DNA of 64,000 bases from Halococcoides cellulosivorans (GTDB lineage Archaea; Halobacteriota; Halobacteria; Halobacteriales; Haloarculaceae). Location: NCBI RefSeq assembly GCF_003058365.1, contig NZ_CP028858.1, positions 620,001-684,000 on the forward strand, read 5' to 3'. Below the pieces are notes generated by a model, which had not been told where the DNA came from, made no database searches, and saw only the letters and a list, made by a program, of their open reading frames with translations. Shown here in pieces: positions 1 through 6,584 of this stretch. Position numbers and translations under genes: made by a program. Position 1 is the first letter of the stretch, and the number at the start of each line of letters is the position of its first letter.

Positions 1-649
1 TCGGCCCGGCGGCACAGAGTTCTTTCGTGCGTTCTTTCGAGACGTGCCCGACGCCAGCGAGGCGCATCCGGACGGTCTCCTCTTCGGGAACGGTCCGCGC
101 GTAGAAGTCCATCCGCTTGCGGAGGTCGTCGATCCCGTCGCGGAGTTCCGCGCGGTGGTCGTCGGTGAGGTCTTCGCGAACGCCGCCGGGCGTGTTGATC
201 GCGTAGTGGACGCGATTGCCCGTCAGCGATTCGAGCAGGTCGAGGACGATCTCGCGGTCACGCCAGGCGTACTGCCAGAGCGTCTCGAAGCCGATCTCGT
301 GGCCCGCGACGCCCAGCCAGAGCATGTGGCTGTGAATGCGTTCGAGTTCGCCCACCAGCGATCGCAGGTAGCGCGCTCGCGGCGGCACGTCGAGGTCCGC
401 CAACTCCTCGATCGCGCCGACGAAGGCCGTGGTGTGGCTGTGTGAACAGATGCCACAGATGCGTTCGAGCAGGTAGATGTTCTCGATGTAGCTTTTCGAC
501 AGCGCGGCCTGTTCGATCCCCCGGTGGTTGTGCGACAGCGAGAGGTGCGCGTCGACGATCTCCTCGCCGTCGACGGTCAACTCGAAGCTCGCAGGCTCTT
601 TGAGCGCGGGATGCTGAGGGCCGACCGGCAGGGTGGTCTCCTCGGTCAT
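1..649 (-). CDS. [NiFe]-hydrogenase large subunit / NuoD-like, group 4 (partial, 3' end off the window)
   Basis: Catalytic large subunit of a membrane-bound hydrogenase or complex-I-like oxidoreductase. The N-terminal 216 residues are visible. A GPQHPA motif at residues 9-14 is typical of the NuoD/MbhL family. RICGICSHSH at 63-72 keeps the first Cys pair (C65, C68) that binds nickel in true [NiFe]-hydrogenases and that NuoD of complex I has lost. The C-terminal Cys pair lies outside the window, so a functional NiFe site is only half demonstrated. The ATG overlaps the stop of the upstream NuoC-like gene by 4 bases, so the genes are translationally coupled. Family assignment is firm. Hydrogen as substrate is inferred from the retained cysteines; sulfane-sulfur reductase (Mbs-like) relatives remain possible. 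Confidence 0.85.
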   Translation of the reverse strand, partial: MTEETTLPVGPQHPALKEPASFELTVDGEEIVDAHLSLSHNHRGIEQAALSKSYIENIYLLERICGICSHSHTTAFVGAIEELADLDVPPRARYLRSLVGELERIHSHMLWLGVAGHEIGFETLWQYAWRDREIVLDLLESLTGNRVHYAINTPGGVREDLTDDHRAELRDGIDDLRKRMDFYARTVPEEETVRMRLAGVGHVSKERTKELCAAGP

Positions 650-1071
650 CGCGATTCCTCCCGGAGCGGCGGGCCGCCGTCGTAGTCGTCGGCCAGCAGG
701 AGTGGCTCGGGGTTGGGGTGGCCCTCGACCCGGACGCCGACCATGTCCATCAGTTCGCGCTCGTAGAGGGCGGCGCCGGGCACAAGATCGGTGATCGTCG
801 GGATCGACCCGTCGTATGCGACCGTGGCTTCGAGCGTGACCAGACGGTCCGCGCCGGGCCCGCGCGCGAGGAAGTGATAGTACACCCCGATGGCCTCGCC
901 CTCGTCGACGCCGGTGATCGCCGTCAGGTGCTCGACGCCCGCCGCCTGGAGGGCCTCGACGACGCGCTCGATCCGGTCGGCGTCGACGGCGACGCGCAGG
1001 CGGTCCTCCTCGACGACGCGACCGATCGCGTCGCCGGCCTCCTCGCGGAGTTCAGTCTCCAGCGACGACAT
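646..1071 (-). CDS. NuoC/MbhK-like 30 kDa subunit
   Basis: 141-residue soluble subunit of the same complex, homologous to the 30 kDa subunit (NuoC) that docks the large and small subunits. The family signature is visible near residues 100-125, where an ERELMDMVGVRVEGHPN stretch corresponds to the conserved (Y/E)RE..DmfGi.f.gHP block. The gene overlaps the 3' end of the small-subunit gene by 20 bases and its stop overlaps the large-subunit ATG by 4 bases. It is shorter than typical NuoC, as is usual for Ech/Mbh-type enzymes. Confidence 0.85.
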   Translation of the reverse strand: MSSLETELREEAGDAIGRVVEEDRLRVAVDADRIERVVEALQAAGVEHLTAITGVDEGEAIGVYYHFLARGPGADRLVTLEATVAYDGSIPTITDLVPGAALYERELMDMVGVRVEGHPNPEPLLLADDYDGGPPLREESR

Positions 1072-1555
1072 TGCTCCCCTCCGGATCGTCCGCGAACAGT
1101 TCGGTCGCGCGGGCGTCGATCTCGGCGGCCTGGCCCTCTCGTCCGCCCGCTTCGAGCGCGGTGACGATGCCGTCGATCAGCGCCTCGGGGCTGATCGGAC
1201 AGCCCGGGACGTACGCGTCGACGGGGACGACCTCGTCGACGCCGCCGGCGCAGTTATAACAGTCCCGGAAGACGCCGCCCGAGGAGGCACACGACCCCGC
1301 GGCGACGACGAGTTTCGGCTCGGGCATCTGTGCGTACACCCGCTCCAGGCGGGGGCGCATCTGTTCGGTCACGGGCCCCGTCGCCACGAGCACGTCGGCG
1401 TGGCGCGGCGAGCCCTGTTGTTTGATCCCCAGTCGTTCGACGTCGTACCGGGGCATCAGTGCGTCCAGCGTCTCGATATCACAGCCGTTGCAACTCCCGC
1501 AGTTCAGATGCAGGATCCACGGCGATTCCCGTCGTGCCCAGTCGATGAGTCCCAT
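1052..1555 (-). CDS. [NiFe]-hydrogenase small subunit / NuoB-like (MbhJ/EchC type)
   Basis: 167-residue small subunit carrying the proximal [4Fe-4S] cluster. The motif CGSCNGCDIE (Cys19, Cys22, Cys25) is the form found in energy-converting hydrogenases; complex-I NuoB has the paired CC form instead. Further conserved cysteines lie in AAGSCASSGG and VPGCP, consistent with four cluster ligands. The ATG lies 2 bases after the stop of the upstream membrane subunit gene. Together with the large subunit this is the strongest evidence that the module is a group-4 hydrogenase and not NADH dehydrogenase. Confidence 0.88.
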   Translation of the reverse strand: MGLIDWARRESPWILHLNCGSCNGCDIETLDALMPRYDVERLGIKQQGSPRHADVLVATGPVTEQMRPRLERVYAQMPEPKLVVAAGSCASSGGVFRDCYNCAGGVDEVVPVDAYVPGCPISPEALIDGIVTALEAGGREGQAAEIDARATELFADDPEGSNVVAGD

Positions 1556-1557
1556 GG

Positions 1558-1902
1558 TTAGTGTGGTGTCGTCGATCGTACGGTTCGGCCCAGCGCCGCC
1601 ATCGCGATGCCCAGGATGGCCGCGACCGGCAGGCCGACGATCAGGCCCGCCAGATCGAGCGGCGCAGTCGCGAGCAACAGGACGGCGACGTGGACGATCG
1701 TAAAGCCGATGCCGAGATGGTACAGCCGGTATCGCGGCGCACTCGCTTCGGGCGGGGCCTCACCGCTGGCGTAGGCCTCGCGGTGGAGGCCAGTGCCCCC
1801 GCGATCGTCGGCTATCACCTTTCCCACATAATTTATAATGCCACTAATCGCGAGGAAGACGGCGAATGCGACCGGTGGAGCGAGTAGAGCGGACCCCGAC
1901 AT
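1558..1902 (-). CDS. NuoA/MbhI-like small membrane subunit
   Basis: 114-residue membrane protein with three hydrophobic segments (about residues 6-25, 61-80 and 85-105). The hydrophilic loop between helices 1 and 2 contains YASGE, resembling the Y-x-C/S-GE loop of NuoA (ND3), so I read it as the NuoA-related anchor subunit. It is the first gene of the operon. The ATG lies 2 bases downstream of an inverted repeat and about 25-30 bases from a TATA-like CTTTAGG on the minus strand, so the transcript is probably leaderless or nearly so. Its small size makes the subfamily call the least certain of the four. Confidence 0.65.
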   Translation of the reverse strand: MSGSALLAPPVAFAVFLAISGIINYVGKVIADDRGGTGLHREAYASGEAPPEASAPRYRLYHLGIGFTIVHVAVLLLATAPLDLAGLIVGLPVAAILGIAMAALGRTVRSTTPH

Positions 1903-1904
1903 AT

Positions 1905-1937
1905 CCTACCGGTGGTAGGTACCCACCCATCCTAAAG
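1905..1937 (-). promoter_or_regulatory. Promoter/operator of the hydrogenase-like operon
   Basis: The plus strand shows CCTACC-GGT-GGTAGG at 1905-1919, a perfect 6+6 inverted repeat with a 3-base centre. It sits between the minus-strand TATA-like CTTTAGG (about 1931-1937) and the ATG at 1902. A palindrome in that position would block transcription initiation if bound. The regulator is unknown. Confidence 0.45.
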
Positions 1938-2068
1938 CTTGCCTCGATTATCAGGGTGTTGTGACGGTCGAAGGCAGCGATCGGGCGGCGACGAGTGGTC
2001 GGTCCGGTCCGGAATGTGCCCGCCCAGTCGATCGAAGGCGAGAAGGCGGGTCGTCGGGCCAGACTCAG

Positions 2069-3052
2069 TCACAGGCGCGCCCGAACAGTGACGTAGCGGC
2101 CGTCGGTTTCGATCGTGAGGTCCGACGGCGAGTGCCACGTCCTCGGGACGGCCCGTTGTTCGTTGATGAACATCTCGATCGTTCCGCGATGGGGAGGGTC
2201 GGTGTCCTCGAACCGCAAGACTGCGTGTCCATCCCGATCCTGCTCTGGCTGGATCGCGGTCGCGACCGCCTCTACCCCGGGAAACCCATCTTCGACGTCC
2301 TGGAGCGCACCATTTGGTCCCGTGGCAACGCGAGCGTACATCCTGGGCCCGTCGACACGTCCGACGACGTCGGCCAGTCGATCCGAGGTGGCGCGGTACC
2401 GTGGCCCGTTGCCAGTTCCCGCGTCGATGATGCCCTCGACGATGGCGCGGTTCTGCTCGCGGTCGCGAGTGGCCGCCGCCACGACGCGACGGTCGGCAAG
2501 TGCAAAGACACCCGGCGTCTCCGCGCTCTCGACGCCGAAGAGGAGCGTATGGCCCCGATACTCCTCGGTGTCGAACTCGACTTCCTCGCGCCAGGCGTCC
2601 AGAATCGTCGTCCGATCGTACGCGCCCTGGAGTATGGTAAAGGTCCGTTTGTCCCCCGGACCGGGCGTCCGTGCGCTCACGACCCACTCGGTGTCGGCGG
2701 CGTCCGCCCACTGTTCGTGAGTATACATGGCCGACTCCACGACGTCGTTTCGGTCGGCCGCTCGAAGCGCCGGGATGTCGTACCAGTGGACGGGATAGGC
2801 CCCCGCGTCTGGAAAGGCGACGTCTCCCGCTGGCATCCAGTCCATCGGATCCGCCGATCCGATCGCTGTCGTCGTCTCGGTCGCCGGGCCGGCCCCGCCC
2901 TCGCTCGTTCCGTTCGTTGCGTTCGTGGCGGTCGTGCCTGGAGAGGCGCCCTCGGAGTCGACGAGCGACAGACAGCCGCTCACCCCGCCAGTCACCAGCG
3001 TCGCCAGCGTTCCACCGGCCGCTTCGAGTACGTGTCGTCGATCGGAAGTCAC
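2069..3052 (-). CDS. Secreted Tat-type lipoprotein of unknown function
   Basis: Not a family I recognise. With a GTG start at 3052 the N-terminus reads DRRH followed by a hydrophobic stretch and a lipobox ending VSGC near residue 26, the layout of a haloarchaeal Tat lipoprotein anchored outside the membrane. A Thr/Gly/Ala-rich linker of about 40 residues follows, then a globular domain of about 260 residues without obvious catalytic motifs. The reading frame is open farther upstream, but those residues are Arg/Pro-rich and unlike a signal sequence, so the later GTG was chosen. It lies downstream of the pilin genes on the same strand, about 220 bases apart, so co-transcription is uncertain. 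Confidence 0.6.
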   Translation of the reverse strand: MTSDRRHVLEAAGGTLATLVTGGVSGCLSLVDSEGASPGTTATNATNGTSEGGAGPATETTTAIGSADPMDWMPAGDVAFPDAGAYPVHWYDIPALRAADRNDVVESAMYTHEQWADAADTEWVVSARTPGPGDKRTFTILQGAYDRTTILDAWREEVEFDTEEYRGHTLLFGVESAETPGVFALADRRVVAAATRDREQNRAIVEGIIDAGTGNGPRYRATSDRLADVVGRVDGPRMYARVATGPNGALQDVEDGFPGVEAVATAIQPEQDRDGHAVLRFEDTDPPHRGTIEMFINEQRAVPRTWHSPSDLTIETDGRYVTVRARL

Positions 3053-3223
3053 GGTCGGTCCCTGACAGGCGAACGTCGTGAACGTGTCGATCCGCCGGTG
3101 GGATCGAACAGCGGGCCCCGAGGGCGTCGGCCCAGACCGTCTGGTCGTCCGAACGGCCGTGATCGCGGGCCACAGTGGGTCGCGCGCTGGGGCTGATCGA
3201 CGACTCACGAACGAAGAGCGCCA

Positions 3224-3242
3224 CCGCCCCGCGACGGGGCGG
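3224..3242 (-). terminator. GC-rich hairpin after the pilin genes
   Basis: CCGCCCCG-CGA-CGGGGCGG is a perfect 8-base-pair stem with a 3-base loop, 30 bases past the last pilin stop codon on the minus strand. There is no clear T-run, so a terminator role is tentative; an RNA-stabilising hairpin is the alternative. Confidence 0.3.
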
Positions 3243-3271
3243 CGGTCGAAAAGCGGGTGGAGGGGTGTGCG

Positions 3272-3760
3272 TCAGCGGGGCCCACGCCAGACGGCGAGCG
3301 TCGCACTCGCCTCGCCGCCAGGGCCGTGCCACAGCAGGCGAACGGTGTCGGTGTCGTCGACATCGTCCAGCGTCGCCTGATCGCCCGCAGAGACGGTCGC
3401 GCCGCTTGCGACATCAGAGTGGTCGATCCAGTCGGCCTCCGTGCCGTCTGGTTGCACGATCGTGAGTTCGTCTTCGGGGATCGGTGAGCCGCTGGCGTGG
3501 GTGATCGTCAGGGTGTCCGCGTCCGCGTCGTACTCGGTGGTGAACGACACTTTCGGCGTCGGTTCGCCGAGCCGATCGCCCATCCCGAGCGCGAACGTCG
3601 CGAGGACCGCCGCGAGGATCACCGTGATGGCGATCATCAGGATGACCCCGATGACCGGGCTGACCGCGTCGTCGTCCGCACCGATCGCATTGAACGACTC
3701 GATCAGTCCGGCCGGTCGGTCGACGATCGCACTCGATTCATCGGCGTCTCGATCAGTCAT
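3272..3760 (-). CDS. Type IV pilin-like protein
   Basis: 162-residue archaeal pilin-like protein. A charged leader ends in DDDAVSPVIGVILMIAIT (about residues 28-45), the class of N-terminus recognised by the archaeal prepilin peptidase family and annotated as Pilin_N. The hydrophobic helix VSPVIGVILM onward polymerises as the filament core. The remaining 110 residues are an acidic beta-rich head. Its leader is unusually long (about 30 residues). It follows a second pilin gene with a 3-base gap and is probably co-transcribed with it. Confidence 0.85.
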   Translation of the reverse strand: MTDRDADESSAIVDRPAGLIESFNAIGADDDAVSPVIGVILMIAITVILAAVLATFALGMGDRLGEPTPKVSFTTEYDADADTLTITHASGSPIPEDELTIVQPDGTEADWIDHSDVASGATVSAGDQATLDDVDDTDTVRLLWHGPGGEASATLAVWRGPR

Positions 3761-3763
3761 GGC

Positions 3764-4210
3764 TCAGGCGTGTGGGCCGGTCCAACTCGCGTAGACCACG
3801 GTGCGATCGCTGTCGGGCGACGTCCAGACCAGTCTGAGGTGGTCGGTCGCGCCGACGTCCGGGACGGTGTAGGTGTCGCCGGGCGAAACCGTGCCCGAAT
3901 CGCGCCAGACCGTCTCGACCGCCGTCGTGCCGTCACCCGACGTTCCGCGCACGACCAGTCGGTCGCCGGGGACCGCCTCGCCGCCGGTGTGGGTGATCGT
4001 CACCGCACCGCTACTCGTCGGGTCGCCGTCCCAGTCGATGTCGAAACTGGCCTCGGGCCCGAGCGTCACGCTGTCTGCGGTCGCGTCCGTCGTCGAGAGG
4101 ACGAACGTCGCGCCCGCAAGCGCGACCACGAGCGTGAGTGCGACCGCGAAGATCACGCCGATCACGGGGCTGGCCGCGCGTGCGTCCTCGAAGGGGGGTG
4201 GAATGTGCAT
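3764..4210 (-). CDS. Type IV pilin-like protein (divergent)
   Basis: 148-residue pilin-like protein with leader MHIPPPFEDARA followed by ASPVIGVIFAVALTLVVALAG. The SPVIGVI core matches its neighbours, but the hydrophobic helix and head domain are more divergent. The head contains an ITHTGG-type stretch aligned with ITHASG and ITHSSG in the flanking pilins, so the three are paralogues. Middle gene of the cluster. Confidence 0.82.
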   Translation of the reverse strand: MHIPPPFEDARAASPVIGVIFAVALTLVVALAGATFVLSTTDATADSVTLGPEASFDIDWDGDPTSSGAVTITHTGGEAVPGDRLVVRGTSGDGTTAVETVWRDSGTVSPGDTYTVPDVGATDHLRLVWTSPDSDRTVVYASWTGPHA

Positions 4211-4247
4211 GGTGGAGAACGGGCGAAACGCCCGGAATTCAGGGGAG

Positions 4248-4694
4248 TTAGCTCGTGCCGTCGAACGTCGTCATCGTCGCGGAACTGTCGCCCTCACCAG
4301 ACCGCCAGACGACGCGGACTGTTTGAGTCAGGTCGACAGGAGTGCTATCGATGTTAGTAACGCCATCTTCCAGGGTAATGCTGGACCCAGCGTTGACGTC
4401 TCCACTCGATCCTACCGTTTCCCACGTTGCCTCGTTTCCATCGTTGATGATGTACAGTTCGCTTGCCGAGATCGAGTCACCACTACTGTGGGTAATCGTC
4501 AGGTTGTCGTTGGTCCCCGAGGTGTCGAGATCCGTGTTGAAACTCGCCTGGGGCGAGGTGGTCTGAAGCTGGTCTCCGAGTCCGAGGACGAACGTCGCGA
4601 TGACCGCGGCCAGAATCACCGTGATGGCCACCATCAGGATGACCCCGATGACCGGGCTCACCGCGTCGTCGTCCGCGCGTAGTTCTGTAAACAT
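4248..4694 (-). CDS. Type IV pilin-like protein
   Basis: 148-residue pilin-like protein with a short leader (MFTELRADDDAVSPVIGVIL) and a near-identical hydrophobic helix to the 3272-3760 protein, then an acidic beta-rich head. The ATG at 4694 gives the short leader expected of the family, so it was preferred over an in-frame GTG farther upstream. It is the first gene of the cluster. Upstream on the minus strand, TTATTAGG near 4772-4779 is a plausible TATA element. Base composition of the head region is slightly less GC-rich than its neighbours. Confidence 0.85.
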   Translation of the reverse strand: MFTELRADDDAVSPVIGVILMVAITVILAAVIATFVLGLGDQLQTTSPQASFNTDLDTSGTNDNLTITHSSGDSISASELYIINDGNEATWETVGSSGDVNAGSSITLEDGVTNIDSTPVDLTQTVRVVWRSGEGDSSATMTTFDGTS

Positions 4695-5102
4695 GGTTGG
4701 GGTGGGACACCCACGCCGAGCGGGACGGCCCCGACTGGGGTGGGTGCTCACTCCAGACCCATGTTAGATAACCTAATAAGCGCTCGCACGCAGTATCAGT
4801 CGAAAGAATTGGGCGATTGCCCTCCCGAAGAAATCGGGTATAGAGCTCCTTACAGTCGCTTCAGGCGGAGAAATTCCTCGAACAGCTTTGATTCAACGAT
4901 CGATAGCGAGTGGAACGATCCGTTTTCGTTATCGATAGCTAGATTCTCACCCAGATAAGCAGCGGCTACGAACGGTGGGGCGGGCGAATTCGACGCGATG
5001 GCGATTTTGGGGTGGTCGTGGGGTGTGCTATCAGGGGTTCGGGGACCGGGTGCTCGCGCGCGGTGGGGGATCGGGTTCGGGACGGTGGCAGGGCGGTGGC
5101 GG
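4695..5102. other. Intergenic region, pilin promoter side; otherwise no gene recognised
   Basis: About 400 bases of visibly lower GC than the surroundings. It contains the putative minus-strand pilin promoter near 4770-4785. Open frames here encode no recognisable domains and depend on the low-complexity repeat that follows, so none is called. Confidence 0.5.
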
Positions 5103-5166
5103 TGCGGAGCGGCGGCGGTGCGGAGCGGCGGCGGGGCGGAGCGGCGGCGGGGCGGAGCGGCGGCGG
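5103..5166. repeat. 16-base GC-rich tandem repeat, four copies
   Basis: Four contiguous copies of (T/G)GCGGAGCGGCGGCGG, units beginning at 5103, 5119, 5135 and 5151, differing only at the first base. Flanking bases continue as GGCGGTGGC imperfect repeats. The plus strand is strongly purine/G-rich here, so G-quadruplex or slipped-strand structures are possible. No coding role is evident. Confidence 0.85.
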
Positions 5167-5419
5167 TGGCGGCGGAACGGTGGCAGAGCGGGCGAGAGAT
5201 CGAGAAAGTGCCCCCGAGCCCCGAGTGTGGGTGTCGAACGCCCGATCGTGCCCGAACTGCCGACCGGCGCGACCTGCCCCAGGGCACAGCGCCGCCATAG
5301 AACAGCGTCGGCTAAGGTAGATTAGAATAGGGTATTTTGAACTACCCTATAGTTCACGACCGTACTGGCGTTTCGGGAGCGGGATCGGTCGGGCGGCCCT
5401 CCGCAGGTCTGGAACTGGG

Positions 5420-5542
5420 ATGGCAATCGTCCGCCTGGTGTGGGTTCTTGGCGGCGGCTGGTGGGCCACGGCGTCCTGACCACGCTCGCGGGGCTGGCCT
5501 CGATCGACGGTCCCGATCGCCATCTGGATGGACGACCGCGTC
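5420..5542 (+). pseudogene. Relic of a YccF-family gene (internal deletion)
   Basis: The DNA from about 5425 matches the intact YccF gene at 8142-8507 closely, for example CGTCCGCCTGGTGTGG and GGCTGGTGGGCCAC followed by TCCTGACCACGCTCGCG. The match then jumps to the end of the second YccF repeat (ATCTGGATG-ACGACCGCGT). The two internal repeats have been collapsed into one, and frames are broken. It is probably a decayed duplicate. It sits directly upstream of the vapBC operator. Confidence 0.75.
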
Positions 5543-5578
5543 TCGAACCGGTCTGGACCGGCGGCGCAACACTCATAG

Positions 5579-5600
5579 GCCATATATCCCAATATATGGC
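5579..5600 (+). promoter_or_regulatory. Palindromic operator immediately before vapB
   Basis: GCCATATAT-CCCA-ATATATGGC is a perfect 9+9 inverted repeat with a 4-base centre. It ends at the base before the vapB ATG and includes TATA-like sequence. Toxin-antitoxin operons are typically autorepressed by the antitoxin binding such a palindrome over the promoter/start. That role is inferred from position. Confidence 0.65.
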
Positions 5601-5840
5601 ATGGTCAAGACCATCCGTGTCTCCGAGGAGTATCACGAGTGGCTGAGCGCCCACAAACACGGCGACGAGACCATGGAGGAGACGCTTCGCCGGATGACAC
5701 GCGGCCCGTCTCCGAACGACGTCGCTGGGCTCCTGACCGACGACGAAGCGACGGCAGCCAAAGCAGCGGTCGAGGACCTCCGTGGTCGTGATCGCGACCG
5801 GTTCGAGGACGCCCGGAGTGCCGTCGAGAGCGACGAATGA
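5601..5840 (+). CDS. VapB-like antitoxin
   Basis: 79-residue acidic protein beginning MVKTIRVSEEYHEWLSAHK, the short beta-strand plus helix arrangement of haloarchaeal VapB-type antitoxins, with a charged Glu/Asp/Arg-rich C-terminal half that would wrap the toxin. Its stop codon overlaps the toxin ATG by 4 bases. The ATG at 5601 was chosen because it directly follows the palindromic operator. The toxin downstream is frameshifted, so this may now be an orphan antitoxin. Confidence 0.75.
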   Translation: MVKTIRVSEEYHEWLSAHKHGDETMEETLRRMTRGPSPNDVAGLLTDDEATAAKAAVEDLRGRDRDRFEDARSAVESDE

Positions 5841-6228
5841 TTATCGATTCCTCGTATTTGTTCGACCTGATGGCGGAGGATCCAGACGCGTTCGCGACGG
5901 GCGCGGAACTGGTCGAGAACGGAGAGATGCAGTGGTTGCCGACGCCGGTAGCGAGGCGTACTACGGCGTCGCCACGGCCCGGAGTTCGACGACCGAAGCG
6001 GAGGTCCGGAATCGACTCCTCGGCTATCCGCGGATCGACGTCGACGACGAAATCGCACGGACGGCAGGCGAACTCCTCGCGAACGCTGACGATCGGGCTG
6101 GATCGAGCTCTGGCGTCGGATCGAACGACGCGTACATCGCCGCGATGGCTGTCGTCCTCGACGATGCGGTCCTGACGGCCAACGTCGAAGACTTCGACGC
6201 ACTCGGTGTCCCGGTCGAGACCTACTAA
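5837..6228 (+). pseudogene. VapC-like PIN-domain toxin, frameshifted
   Basis: The N-terminal frame reads MIIDSSYLFDLMAED, with the first catalytic Asp of PIN ribonucleases at residue 4. After WLPTPV (about nt 5950) the PIN sequence continues in another frame as SEAYYGVATARS and later NDAYIAAMAVVL and LTANVEDFDALGV, carrying the distal acidic residues. All conserved blocks survive, so a single small indel near 5945-5955 broke the gene recently. Unshifted it would be about 130 residues, normal for VapC. A sequencing error or programmed frameshift cannot be excluded from sequence alone. Confidence 0.8.
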
Positions 6229-6526
6229 ACGTGCGTTCGCCGGCAGCGTGTGGACTGCTGGCGACCGATGCGAACGTCGCCGGCGTCCGACTGCGTAGCG
6301 ATCGTCCCGCCGAACCTGGATTCGAGACTCTCGACAGACACGACGGACGGTCACCAGCCTCGGTCGCACTCCACGTCGTCGGCGCAGCGTTCGCGCGGCG
6401 AAAATTGAGAGCGAGGGACCGGGAGCGACGGGTCCCGAGCGCCCGACGCGCTGGGCGCGAGTCGTTCGTCTCCCTCCAGCGTCCCGCCGTCGCGTCCGGC
6501 CGGCAAAGATGATACGTCGAAGTATG
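6229..6526. other. Intergenic, no gene recognised
   Basis: About 300 bases between the broken toxin and the palindrome ahead of the ATPase gene. The open frames here show no recognisable domain and have Arg/Ala-rich composition typical of antisense or non-coding GC-rich DNA. Confidence 0.5.
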
Positions 6527-6562
6527 ATATTCTGAAGTACGATTATTCAGAATATTTTTATC
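6527..6562 (+). promoter_or_regulatory. Palindromic operator and TATA region of the ATPase gene
   Basis: ATATTCTGAA (6527-6536) and TTCAGAATAT (6546-6555) form a perfect 10-base inverted repeat around a 9-base AT-rich centre. The right arm overlaps the TATA-like ATTTTTA (about 6554-6560), about 25 bases before the ATG. Binding there should compete with TBP/TFB, so repression is the likely outcome. The DNA is AT-rich compared with everything around it. Confidence 0.6.
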
Positions 6563-6584
6563 GTGTCGCCACGTCTGATCGTCC

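Noticed and set aside
1-1902. Calling the operon NADH dehydrogenase (nuoABCD)
   Set aside because: The retained RxCGxC and CxxCxGCDIE cysteines are hydrogenase-type features absent from complex I.
4850-5325. Several overlapping open frames over the GC-rich tandem repeat
   Set aside because: Low-complexity Arg/Gly/Ala/Pro translations produced by the 16-base repeat, with no start context or domain.
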